A stretch of DNA of 64,000 nucleotides from Aquarana catesbeiana. Its lineage: Eukaryota > Chordata > Amphibia > Anura > Ranidae. Below, one piece after another: positions 10,885 to 21,439 of this stretch. Position 1 is the first letter of the stretch, and every line of letters starts with the position of its first letter. The position numbers were made by a program, and so were the translations under genes. The stretch covers positions 63,909,909 to 63,973,908 of the forward strand of contig NC_133333.1 of the NCBI RefSeq assembly GCF_042186555.1. Reading direction: 5' to 3'. The notes below the pieces were generated by a model. That model had not been told where the DNA came from. It worked only from the letters and a program-made list of their open reading frames with translations, and did not search any database.

Positions 10885-11052
10885 CAATTCTTTTCCAGCA
10901 AAATTGGTGGCCTGAGGAGTCCATATCTAAGGGAGTGCAGCCTGGTCCAGAAGTCCCAGAGATCCGGAAAGCAGCAGATGACATCTGTGTCCCCAGGCTG
11001 TGGTACTACAAGAGCCTGCATATTTTGCCAGACCAGACTGAACCCAGGGCCA
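10885..11052 (+). pseudogene. Inverted fragment of a MADF-domain gene
   Basis: The plus strand encodes a piece of the same MADF domain that lies on the minus strand at 12710-13027. The shared blocks are IGGLRS-x-YLRE, then (one frame away) AADDICVPRLWYYKSLHILP and QTEPR. A splice-acceptor-like tttccag precedes it. Orientation is opposite to the main MADF gene, and the similarity ends near the stop codon of that gene at about 11053. The simplest reading is an inverted partial duplication abutting the 3' end of the gene. It has a frameshift and no start. Confidence 0.75.
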
Positions 11053-13027
11053 TCACTCTCTGGTTTTCCTTCCACGCTTCCTTCCCAGCTGTGGCTCTGG
11101 TGTTGGAGATGTGGCAGGAGGAGGAGTAGGACCTGGAGGAGCAGGAGGAGGAGGAGTAGGACCTGGAGGAGGAGGAAGACTATGTGTGAGATCACAAATG
11201 TGGGTAGCACATGTTATTTGGCCCCTCAACCCCTTATTGAGAGCTTCCAAAATTAAGAATTCACACAGGAGTCATTGGCCCTCCTCCATCTGCATCATTT
11301 TGCAGGCAGTTATGCCAGAAAAGTCCTCCTCCACACTGTGGGGGGGTCCTCAGGGCCTCTGTAGCCTTCCAAAAGAGGCCTATGGCAGCCTCCTCCAGGT
11401 TACTCCTCTTCCTGCCACTTTGTCTTTGAAGGTGGAGGGGAGGGACCTGGGTATCAAGCAGCCTGCTTGGCCTGGCCACCTCCTGGCTGAGACTTATGAA
11501 AAAGGGACATGGTTTTAGTTTTTGCTTCATCAATCACAATCATAAATTAGCAATCCAAGCTAACATCTATTTAACATCATTGATTGGACAACCAGAAATA
11601 TTTAGAAGAATGCTATACCTGGCTCAAGCTGGGCTCCTCCACATGTTGCTGCCTGGAAGGCCTGGGTTGGGCCTCTGAAGCCTCAGCTGAGAGGGAAGGA
11701 AGTGTGGAAGGAAGAGTGGAGAGTGCTGGCCTGGGTTCAGTCTGACCTGCCAGAAAATGCAGCCTAATGGAAAATTACAAGTGCGCCACCAATGAATATA
11801 TATCGTGATACAATGTATACAACAGCTTTATCCACGTGATTTACCACTATTTTTGTGAAAAAATAAATGAAAAAATAGGGAGGGAGGGGAGATCAATTAT
11901 CTTCCCTGGATCCTCCCCTCCCGCAGTTGTGGAAATCAACACCTGAACCTTAAACAAGTGATTGTTTGCTGTTACACTGAAGGAAGAGAGGACAGCTTTC
12001 TGGAGTGTTACCCAGGTGGAGGTCACAGAAGCCGGCAGGCAAATGCAACAAGCCTTTTAGATATCTATAATCTGAGATCCAACAGATTCGGTAAGCGAGC
12101 ATTTTTACTTTACCTAAACTGGGAAGATCATCTGTGTGTGTCAAAGCGGAAGATTCATGGTTGATCCACAATACAAGCTATCCTCACATGGACTTTAATG
12201 TTTGTGATATATCACAAGGGTGTATATTTATAAGAAAAAAAAAAAAAAATTTGCAGAGGAACAATTATTCATTTAATTGGTGTGTGAAGTGGGAGCAATT
12301 AGATTGCTGAGCACATAGATCAACATAATTTCTTTTTTCACAATGCACTAGTTCTAAAAGGCACATAATTATTTCACAATTCTGAAAAGGATTTCATTTA
12401 AATATGTTGGTATTAGGTTACTAGTATATAGAGTAACTTAGTTGCTCTTTATTTGTGATATATAAATACTAGGTACAACAATGTATCACAATTTTTTATT
12501 TATTTTTTCACAAAAATAGTGGTAAATCATGTGGATAAAGCTGTTGTATACGTTGTATCACGATATATATTCATTGGTGGTGCGCTTGTAATTTTCCATT
12601 ATTCTTTTGGGTTTTTTTTGTATTTTTGACTTACACGAGCAGCTGCACCTGTTTGGATCTTTATATGGTTAGCGCAAAATATATTCTTTTGACACAGAAA
12701 ATGCAGCCTGTCATAGTACCACAGCCTGGGGACATAAATGTCATCTGCAGCTCTGGATCTCTGGGAATCCTGTATCTTCTTGTGCTCCCTTAGATAAGTG
12801 CTCCTCAGGCCACCAATTAGGATCTTCAAATAGGTGATGTCTGCCGTGGGGATCACCGTCTTCACAAATTGCAGCAATTTATCCAGCGCTGCCTTCCTCT
12901 TTGTTTGGTTCTTATATTCAGGGTGGTTTATCTGCCATAGACAGGGCAGCTCCCTGAACATATCAATGAAGATTGGCATAAAGTCCTTATCTTTCAAGAT
13001 ATCCATTTTCACTGCAAGACACAACAC
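11053..13027 (-). pseudogene. Harbinger MADF-domain protein gene, split by an insertion
   Basis: The N-terminal MADF (Myb/SANT-related) DNA-binding domain is intact at 13003-12700. It starts MDILKDKDFMPIFIDMFREL, keeps the CLWQINHPEYKNQTKRKAAL block and ends with PRLWYYDRLHFL. The gene is then interrupted by 11766-12694. It resumes at 11750 with GQTEPRP, and farther on shows SGRKRSNLEEAAIGLFWKA (around 11400) and a proline-rich tail (11200-11100) ending GRKRGRKTRE and a stop at 11053. Stops between these blocks show decay. Upstream, an acceptor-like cttgcag sits 5' of the ATG and a gtaagatt donor near 13115, so a 5' exon is likely. In Harbinger elements such proteins are thought to help the transposase bind DNA or enter the nucleus; for this one that is inference. 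Confidence 0.8.
11766..12694. mobile_element. Retroelement-type insertion with internal inverted repeats
   Basis: A 929-bp insertion flanked by an exact 15-bp duplication, cagaaaatgcagcct (11751-11765 and 12695-12709), lying inside the MADF gene. Inverted arms of about 110 bp (11766-11875 and 12490-12600, sharing aatggaaaattacaagtgcg) enclose AT-rich sequence, and a 94-bp tail (12601-12694) follows the second arm. A long target duplication combined with inverted arms and a one-sided tail fits a Penelope-type insertion better than a DNA transposon. No ORF of note. Confidence 0.7.
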
Positions 13028-13297
13028 AAGACAAACCCTAATGTCAGCCTAAAGTCTTCTAAACTTGTGCAAATACAGGCCTCAATCTAGAAGCAGTATA
13101 GGCCCAATGTTAAATCTTACCTTCGCAATCACGATCGGCGCCTCCGTTACTCCTTCCTCCGCTCACAGATCGTACGTACTACGTATGCGTGTTACGCTTT
13201 ATAGACACTGCGCATGCGTGAACCTCCGCCCACCCCTGACATTCTTTCTAGTCTATTCCCCGCCCCTTCTCGTTCGTCGCAGTGGGGGGAAGAGCAC
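13028..13297. promoter_or_regulatory. Candidate bidirectional promoter between the MADF and Myb genes
   Basis: The two Harbinger genes point away from each other across this 270-bp gap. It is CpG-rich and contains ctgcgcatgcgtg near 13206-13218, close to the NRF1 consensus, and a ccccgcccc GC box near 13258. No TATA box is obvious. A splice-donor-like sequence on the minus strand near 13115 suggests the MADF transcript starts in the upper half. Activity is inferred. Confidence 0.5.
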
Positions 13298-14606
13298 ATG
13301 GCGGAGACACAGCAGGTGTCAGAGAATTACACCAATAAGGAGGAGGAAAGCCCAGAGGCAGAAACGTCCCAATCCAGAAGGAGACGATTTAAGGCCTCAA
13401 ATATGTCCTTTGGGGAGATGTTGGAGATGGTGGACATCCTGAAGAGGGCCGACTATGACGGGAAGTATGGACCTTACCCCAACCCCAATGTCAGAAAGGC
13501 CAAGATCATGGCGAAACTGGTCAAGAGTCTGGACCGGAATTTCGGGGTATGACGATCGAAAGATCAGCTCAGGAAACTGTGGTTGGACCTCAAATTAAGA
13601 GAGCACGAGCAGTACAGAAAGATCCGGATAATGCTGCACAAAAGTAAGTAGTTGTCCTGTGTTCCTATTCTTTATGTTTATTACGTTCGTGCTGCTCCAT
13701 GTGCTTTTCTTAACTGTTGTCCAGTTTAAAATGGCAACTTTCATGTTCATGGGCACATTATTCGTTCGTATAAAACATTGTTCGTTCGGCCTAGAAAACA
13801 CCATTGTTTTGGCCATATGCATTTGCCCACATTTTTTATGGCCTACTTGTCTGCAAATAATTTGGTTGTGTAGATGGGTTTGTAACTAGAATGAAATACA
13901 AACTAGATTCTGTGTAAGGAGAGGACACTCAGCAGCTGTTTACACATCTGGACGCTGTAGCACTAGTGTGGGACACAAGAACACCTTTTTTATTAGGGGG
14001 CCCACACAGGTGCTCCAGTGTATACTGTAGGGGTGTCTCCATCTGTGAAGCTTGTACAAAACAGGTAAAGTATTGAAGCTTGACAAAGGACACTAAAAAT
14101 TCTACATCTTGGAACTCTGCCAAAATAGACAATTGTACCCCATTTCCAAGCAATGTTTCATATTCCTATTTCTGCCATCAAATATCTGTGTGCTAAGTAT
14201 ACCTATTTTTTTTTTTACATAGGGGATAAAAGACTCGGAGGACACCCCTCATCCGAGGAGAACACAGACGCCCCACCTCTGGAAGAAGGGGAAATCCACC
14301 CAAGCCAAGCAGAGCAGGAGGAGGAAGACGTGGTGGAAATTGGCACCACAACAGGTGAGTGTCTTCAACCACAGGCTCAGGTAAGAGATGGATGCTGGCA
14401 TATTTATAATACATGGTGTGTTTTTATTTCTATCTTTTTTAGGTGATCGTGATGTTGTGGATCCAGGGCATTTCACCTCAGAAAGTGCACAGATCCTGAT
14501 CGGGGAGATCATGGGGTGTAATAGGGACTTGGAAAACATCCTGAAAAACATCAATGATGTTCAACAAAAAGTGAAGAACATCATTGATGCTTTAGGGAGA
14601 GTTTAA
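13298..14606 (+). pseudogene. Harbinger Myb/SANT-like protein gene, 3 exons, one premature stop
   Basis: Three exons join in frame: 13298-13643, 14223-14354 and 14443-14606, with gt/ag borders (AAGTAAGT donor, T-rich acceptor ending atag, caggtgagt donor, ttttttag acceptor). The spliced reading frame is 642 nt, encoding 213 residues. Exon 1 carries a Myb/SANT-like domain of the type found in Harbinger helper proteins (SFGEMLEMVDILKRADYDGK, GPYPNPN, RKAKIMAKLVKSLDRNFG, then KDQLRKLWLDLKLREHEQYR). Exon 2 is acidic, and exon 3 ends in a short helical, coiled-coil-like tail. A single TGA at 13550-13552 interrupts the domain after residue 84. The preserved frame on both sides suggests the copy decayed recently. 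Confidence 0.82.
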
Positions 14607-15304
14607 AACCCCTCCAAATCCCTTTTTTTTTTTTTTGAGCTTTTTGTGAGCTAAAAATTTTTACCATTTTGTTGACATATTTGCGAAAAGCCAAATTTTG
14701 AAAAGGCACACAGTGTGTCAACATGTGCTATCTGCCATCACGGGAGATCAATGGACGCGTTTTGGGGGTGCAACCCCTTCCTCACTAATAAGGTAGCTGT
14801 GAGGAAGGGGTTGCACCTACAAAACAGGTCCCTTGATCCCCCATGATGGCATCTAGCACATGTTGACATTCGGCAATTGGTGTCCATCTTCAAAATTGGC
14901 TTTTCTAGGGCTCACTTCACCCCATCTAACGCAATATCAAACACAGTTTGTAAATACTCATGTCTGATATTGCCTTCAAGTTCTACCAAATGTGAACTTG
15001 TAGTGCAAAGTGTCTTTGCCTTTAGTAAATAACACCCAACAATGCTTTGTAATGTTACACAATAACGCCATTTTCAGGACTCACCACATTTCTGTCAGGG
15101 TCAGCTAAAAGAAACAGTAATACGAAGAGCCGGCAAAACTGTAATCCTTGAAGTGACGTTTATTGGTACATCAGAGTGACAATAAAACAATAAAACTAGC
15201 CTTAGTCGTAGCTAGTTTAAAGCAGATATGGCAAAATATATATATACTCACATACACACATGCAAACTCCATCTCTACAAAATTGGCCTATCAAGTTGGT
15301 GTCA
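14607..15304. other. Non-coding Harbinger interior with a 150-bp hairpin
   Basis: After the Myb gene stop lies a T-run, then an imperfect inverted repeat at about 14716-14867. One arm reads tgtcaacatgtgctatctgc, and the other is its near-complement ending tagcacatgttgaca. An inner stem is formed by gtgcaaccccttcctca and tgaggaaggggttgcac, which is perfect. The rest (14870-15304) shows no gene. Around 15097-15260 the sequence resembles LTR-type material but has no partner. Confidence 0.5.
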
Positions 15305-15900
15305 CAGAAAATTAACATATTTAATTGATACCACCAATTATTCAAGTGGTTAGTGACTACACCTGTTTTTAGCCAGCATGAGAAGAGGGAGAGGGAAGAA
15401 AGGCAATATAAAAAGTTATTTTGTTGAGCCAAAAAGTAATGTGTGGAAAAAATGCTACATGGGATATTGAGACCTTATTACTCCAAGGGAGAAATATATT
15501 CCTTAAAGGAAAGGAAAATGTTCAAAGTGTTCAAATAAAATACAATGTGGTAGCAACAAAATCTAAAGTCAAGATTAATGGCAGGATCAAAAGAAGAAAA
15601 AAAAAAGGGGGGCAAAGGGGGGGGTTCAATTTATGGTGGGATCAAAAAAGGATGCAATTTATGGCAGGATCAGAGAAGATCAGGATCCTGCCATAAATTG
15701 CATCCTTTTTTGATCCCACTATAAATTGCATCCCCCCCCTCTTCCCCCCTCTTTTTTTTTCTTTTTCTTCTTTTGATCCTGCCATTAATCTTGACTTTAG
15801 ATTTTGTTGCTACCACATTGTATTTTATTTGAACACTTTGAACATTTTCCTTTCCTTTAAATGAATATATTTCTCCCTTGGAGTAATAAGGTCTCAATAT

Positions 15901-17160
15901 CAGGGGCGGATCCGGGGGGGGGCAACGGGGCAATTGCCCCCTCTGAGAAATGCGGGTGAGTGACTGTGAGAGAGCCCGCTGGCGGGCGGCTCCGTAAGTG
16001 AGAGAGCCGCCGGGCGGCTCCGTGAGTGAGAGAGCCGCCGGGCGGCTCTGTGAGTGAGAGAGTCGCTGGGCGGCTCCATAGGTGGGAGAGAGAGAACCGC
16101 CGGGCGGCTCCGCAGGAGAGAGACAGCAGGCTGGCCCGGCGGCTCAGTTGGTGACATGTGCCGCTCGATGTGTTTGTGGGCCGGCTGCTAGCCAATCAGG
16201 GAGCCGGCGGGCGGGGGAGCAGAGAGATGACATCATCTCTCACCGCCCGGCACCCGCCCTGCATCCCTGCAGTTCCCCCCCACCATGCAGGCAGCTGCGG
16301 TAGCAGAGAGATTACATCATCTCTCTGCTGCCTGTCTCTGGGACACAAGAGACCACCTTAGCAGGTGGCAAGTAACAATCTTCATCTGGTGACAGGCGAC
16401 GTGGCAAGTGACAATCCGCAACATGTGGCAGGCGACGTGGCAAGTGACAATCTTCATCTGGTGACAGGCAACGTGGCAAGTGACAATCTGCATCTGGTGA
16501 CAGGCGACGTGGCAAGTGACAATCCGCAACATGTGGCAGGCGACGTGGCAAGTGACAATCTGCATCTGGTGACAGGTGATGTTGCAAGTGACAATCCGCA
16601 ACATGTGGCAGGCGACGTGGCAAGTGACATGGCAAGTGACAATCCGCAACGTGGCAGGTAACGTGGCAAGTGACAATCTGCATCTGGTGACAAGCGACGT
16701 GGCAAGTGAAAATTTGCATCTGGTGACAGGCGACGTGGCAAGTGACAATCCGCAACATGTGGCAGGCGACGTGGCAAGTGACAATCTGCATCTGGTGACA
16801 GGTTACGTGGCAAGTGACAATCTGCATCTGGTGACAGGCGACGTGGCAAGTGACAATCCGCAACATGTGGCAGGCGACGTGGCAAGTGACAATCTGCATC
16901 TGGTGACAGGTGACAGGTGACGTGGCAAGTGACACACTCGGGGCTCCCACTGATTCTGCATTATGGTGAGTTAAACTATTTAATTTTTTATAACAATGTA
17001 ATAATAGTAATAATGCGCTTCAATCATCCTGACACCATAACAACCATGGTGCCGTTATGATTGAAGCGCCAACACCAGCCATTTGCCCGATAGATGCACC
17101 CTAAAAAAATATATTTTCTGGCAGTGCCCCTCCCGAGACTAGACTCTGGATCCGCCCCTG
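15901..17160. mobile_element. Non-autonomous hAT element, 1260 bp
   Basis: The perfect 13-bp inverted ends CAGGGGCGGATCC (15901-15913 and complement at 17148-17160) and the 8-bp duplication ctcaatat (15893-15900 and 17161-17168) are diagnostic of hAT. The interior has no transposase. It consists of a GC-rich array of gggcggctc-type repeats (about 15965-16150) and a regular tandem array (16365-16935). Apparent long ORFs here are products of the tandem repeats. Confidence 0.92.
16365..16935 (+). repeat. Tandem repeat in the hAT interior
   Basis: About 16 units of roughly 34-37 bp alternate between two forms: one contains gacaatctgcatctggtgacagg and the other gacaatccgcaacatgtggcagg. Both share gcgacgtggcaagtgacaat. 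The alternation gives a higher-order period near 70 bp. Because the unit contains no regular stops, it makes open frames on both strands that I do not regard as genes. Confidence 0.88.
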
Positions 17161-17327
17161 CTCAATATCCCATGTAGCATTTTTTCCACACATTGCTTTT
17201 TGGCTCAACAAAATAACTTTTTATATTGCCTTTCTTCCCTCTCCCTCTTCTCATGCTGGCTAATAACAGGTGTAGTCACTAACCACTTGAATAATTGGTG
17301 GTATCAATTAAATATGTTAATTTTCTG

Positions 17328-17492
17328 ACCACAAAAGAGATGGCTATAGTGTGTATGGGTTTGGCAAAGTCACCAGATAGATGAATGAGGATAGATAGAG
17401 AATTGTCATCAGCTGACTTAGCAGTTGGGGGAGGGATGGTTCCAAATGATTTGGGGACCCCCCAAAAAAAGCCTCTGGCACTCTGCCTGAGT
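17328..17492. other. Harbinger interior between palindrome and piggyBac
   Basis: A 165-bp remnant without a supportable gene. It ends in the TTAA (17493-17496) used by the piggyBac insertion. Confidence 0.4.
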
Positions 17493-18385
17493 TTAACCAC
17501 TTGATGACCGCCTCACGCCGATTTACGTCGGCAAGGTGGCACGGACAGGCAAAATCACGTACATATACGTGATTTGCCTTCTGCGGGTGGGGGGTCCGAT
17601 CGGACCCCCCCCGGTGCCCGAGGCGGTCATCTTTTGTCCAGCGGCGATCAGAGGTGAGGGGGAGGCCATCCGTTCGTGGCCCCCCCCTCGCGATCGCCGC
17701 CGGCCAATCAGATCACTTCCTTTGCTGCTGTATGCTAAACAGCAGCAAAGGAAATGATGTCATCTCTCCTCGGCTCGGTATTCCGTTGCAGCGCCGAGGA
17801 GAGAAGACTTCACTGTGAGTGCACCAACACTACACAACACAGTAGAACATGCCAGGCACACAAAACACCCCGATCCCCCCCCGATCGCCCCCCGATCCCC
17901 CCCCAATCACCCCCCCTCCCTGTCACAAACTGACACCAGCAGTTTATTTTTTTTTTTCTGATTACTGCATTGGTGTCAGTTTGTGACAGTTACAGTGTTG
18001 GGACAGTGAATATTAGCCCCCTGTAGGTCTAGGATACCCCCCTAACCCCCCCTAATAAAGTTTTAATCCCTTGATCACCCCCCGTCACCAGTGTCGCTAA
18101 GCGATCATTTTTCTGATCGCTGTATTAGTGTCGCTGGTGACGCTAGTTAGGGACCTAAATATTTAGGTTCGCCGTCAGCGTTTTATAGCGACAGGGACCC
18201 CCATATACTACCTAATAAATGTTTTAACCCCTTGATGGCCCCCTAGTTAACCCTTTCACCACTGATCACCGTATAAGTGTTACGGGTGACGCTGGTTAGT
18301 TTGTTTATTTTTTTTAGTGTCAGGGCACCTGCCGTTTATTACTGAATAAAGGTTTAGCCCCCTGATCGCCCGGCGGTGATATGCG

Positions 18386-19445
18386 TCGCCCCAGGCAGCG
18401 TCAGATTAGCGCCAGTACCGCTAACACCCACGCACGCAGCATACGCCTCCCTTATTGGTATAGTATCTGATCGGATCAATATCTGATCCGATCAGATCTA
18501 TACTAGCGTCCCCAGCAGTTTAGGGTTCCCAAAAACACAGTGTTAGCGGGATCAGCCCAGATACCTGCTAGCACCTGCGTTTTGCCCCTCCGCCCGGCCC
18601 ACCCAAGTGCAGTATCGATCGATCACTGTCACTTACAAAACACTAAACGCATAAGTGCAGCGTTCGCAGAGTCAGGCCTGATCCCTGCGATCGCTAACAT
18701 TTTTTTGGTAGCATTTTGGTGAACTGGCAAGCACCATCCCCAGGCAGCGTCAGGTTAGTGCCAGTAGCGCTAACACCCACGCACGCACCACACACCTCCC
18801 TTAGTGGTATAGTATCTGATCGGTTCAATATCTGATCCGATCAGATCTATATCAGCGTCCCCAGCAGTTTAGGGTTCCCAAAAACGCAGTGTTAGCGGGA
18901 TCAGCCCAGATACCTGCTAGCACCTGCGTTTTGCCCCTCCGCCCGGCCCAGCCCACCCAAGTGCAGTATCGATCGATCACTGACACTTACAAAACACTAA
19001 ATGCATAACTGCAGCGTTCGCAGAGTCAGGCCTGATCCCTGCGATCGCTAACAGTTTTTTTGGTAGTATTTTGGTGAACTGGCAAGCACCAGCCCCAAGC
19101 AGCGTCAGATTAGCGCCAGTACCGCTAACACCCACGCACGCACCGTACACCTCCCTTAGTGGTATAGTATCTGAACGGATCAATATCTGATCCGATCAGA
19201 TCTATACTAGCGTCCCCAGCAGTTTAGGGTTCCCAAAAACACAGTGTTAGCGGGATCAGCCCAGATACCTGCTAGCACCTGCATTTTGCCCCTCCGCCCG
19301 GCCCAGCCCACCCAAGTGCAGTATCGATCGATCACTGTCACTTACAAAACACTAAACGCATAACTGCAGTGTTCGCAGAGTCAGGCCTGATCCCTGCGAT
19401 CGCTAACAGTTTTTTTGGTAGCTTTTTATTGAACTGGCAAGCGCC
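18386..19445 (+). repeat. About 350-bp tandem repeat, three units
   Basis: Units start near 18386, 18737 and 19092 and share the order ccaggcagcgtcag, tatctgatccgatcagatcta, ggttcccaaaaac, gtatcgatcgatcactg, gatccctgcgatcgctaaca. Each unit contains nested short palindromes (gatcagatc and cgatcgatcg types) that could be protein-binding sites. The array lies upstream of the transposase remnant. Confidence 0.88.
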
Positions 19446-19469
19446 AGCGGCCTAGTACACCCTGGTCAT

Positions 19470-19879
19470 AGTCAAACCAGCACTGCAGTAACACTTGGTG
19501 ACGTGGCGAGTCCCATAAGTGCAGTTCAAGCTGGTAAGGTGGCAAGCACAAGTAGTGTCCCGCTGCCACCAAAAAGACAAACACAGGCCCGTCGTGCCCA
19601 TAGTGCCCTTCCTGCTGCATTCGCCAATCCTAATTGGGGACCCACCACTTCTGCAGCGCCCGTACTTCCCCCATTCACATCCCCAACCAAATGCAGTCGG
19701 CTGCACGAGAGGCATTTTCTTTATGTCCTCCCGAGTACCCCTACCCAACGAACCCCCAAAAAAGATGTCGTGTCTGCAGCAAGCGCGGATATAGGCGTGA
19801 CGCCCGCTATTATTGTCCCTCCTGTCCTGACAATCCTGGTCTTTGCAAGGTGAATGTTTTGAACGATATCATTCATTAG
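19470..19879 (+). pseudogene. piggyBac transposase remnant: N-terminus fused to Cys-rich C-terminus
   Basis: Two parts of a piggyBac transposase lie side by side. The first (about 19540-19690) resembles the unstructured N-terminal region with ANPNWGPTTSA and VLPPFTS. The second (19700-19860) is the C-terminal cysteine-rich zinc-binding domain, with RCRVCSKRGYRRDARYYCPS and then CPDNPGLC. The whole RNase-H-like catalytic domain that should lie between is missing, and the two parts are in different frames. Such a deletion makes the element non-autonomous, but the transposase-binding ends remain. Confidence 0.82.
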
Positions 19880-20039
19880 TTGAGTATTAGCGTAGGGTAC
19901 AGCATTGCACAGACTAGGCACACTTTCACAGGGTCTCCCAAGATGCCGTCGCATTTTGAGAGACCCGAACCTGGAACCGGTTACCGTTATAAAAGTTAGT
20001 TACAAAAAAAGTGTAAAAAAAAAAAAAAATATATAAAAT

Positions 20040-21430
20040 AAAAAAAAATAGTTGTCGTTTTATTGTTCTCTCTCTCTCTCTATTCTCTCTCTCTTGTTCT
20101 GCTCTTTTTTACTGTATTCTATTCTGCAATGTTTTATTGTTATTATGTTTTATCATGTTTGCTTTTCAGGTATGCAATTTTTTTATACTTTACCGTTTAC
20201 TGTGCTTTATTGTTAACCATTTTTTTGTCTTCAGGTACGCCATTCACGACTTGGTTATACCAGAATGATGCCTGCAGGTTTAGGTATCATCTTGGTATCA
20301 TTCTTTTCAGCCAGCGGTCGGCTTTCATGTAAAAGCAATCCTAGCAGCTAATTAGTCTCTAGACTGCTTTTACAAGCCGTGGGAGGGAATGCCCCCCCCC
20401 CACCGTCTTCCGTGTTTTTCTCTGGCTCTCCTGTCTCAACAGGGAACCTGAGAATGCAGCCGGTGATTCAGCTAGCTGACCATAGAGCTGATCAGAGACC
20501 AGAGTGGCTCCAAACATCTCTATGGCCTAAGAAACCGGAAGCTACGAGCATTTTATGACTTAGATTTCGCCAGATGTAAATAGCGCCATTGGGAAATTGG
20601 GGAAGCATTTTATCACACCGATCTTGGTGTCATCAGATGTTTGAGGGCAGAGGAGAGATCTAGGGTCTAATAGACCCCAATTTTTTCAAAAAAGAGTACC
20701 TGTCACTACCTATTGCTATCATAGGGGATATTTACATTCCCCGAGATAACAATAAAAATGATTAAAAAAAAAAAAAAAATGAAAGGAACAGTTTAAAAAT
20801 AAGATAAAAAAGCAAAAAAATAATAAAGAAAAAAAAAAAAAAAAGCACCCCTGTCGCCCCCTGCTCTCGCGCTAAGGCGAACGCAAGCGGCGGTCTGTCG
20901 TCAAACGTAAACAGCAATTGCACCATGCATGTGAGGTATCGCCGCAAAGGTCAGATCGAGGGCAGTAATTTTTGCAGTAGACCTCCTCTGTAAATCTAAA
21001 GTGGTAACCTGTAAAGGCTTTTAAAGGCTTTTAAAAATGTATTTATTTTGTTGCCACTGCACGTTTGTGCGCAATTTTAAAGCATGTCATGTTTGGTATC
21101 CATGTACTCGGCCTAAGATCATCTTTTTTATTTCATCAAACATTTGGGCAATATAGTGTGTTTTAGTGCATTAAAATTTAAAAAAGTGTGTTTTTTCCCC
21201 AAAAAATGCGTTTGAAAAATCGCTGCGCAAATACTGTGTGAAAAAAAAAATTGAAACACCCACCATTTTAATCTGTAGGGCATTTGCTTTAAAAAAATAT
21301 ATAATGTTTGGGGGTTCAAAGTAATTTTTTTGCAAAAAAAAATAACTTTTTCATGTAAACAAAAAGTGTCAGAAAGGGCTTTGTCTTCAAGTGGTTAGAA
21401 GAGTTGGTGATGTGTGACATAAGCTTCTAA
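20040..21430. other. piggyBac 3' non-coding region
   Basis: AT-rich sequence with a CT microsatellite near 20068-20095, poly(A/T) runs (20003-20050, 20763-20780, 20829-20843) and fragments that recur in the other piggyBac copies, such as the tgtgaggtatc and cctcctctgtaa blocks at 20930-20990 that return near 44046-44107. No gene is seen. Confidence 0.6.
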
Positions 21431-21439
21431 ATGTTGTGC

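Larger units (their letters stand above)
15305..17327. repeat. Large palindrome, two 377-bp arms, split by a hAT element
   Basis: The left arm (15305-15681) is the near-perfect reverse complement of a right arm made of 15682-15900 plus 17169-17327. The centre is near 15681 (atggcaggatc ... gatcctgccat) with almost no spacer. The hAT insertion at 15901-17160 divides the right arm, and removing it with one copy of its duplication restores equal arm lengths. Homopurine stretches in the arms (aaaagaagaaaaaaaaaagggg) differ slightly in length. No target duplication is evident at the outer ends, so this may be an inverted duplication or a foldback element. Confidence 0.85.

Noticed and set aside
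10884..11210. Leu-rich segment looking like a membrane helix
   Set aside because: Wrong-frame reading of the proline-rich tail of the MADF pseudogene.
16312..16950. Regular Cys/His patterns that resemble zinc-finger arrays
   Set aside because: Frames in a 36-bp tandem repeat; the Cys/His spacing does not match any finger and both strands are open.
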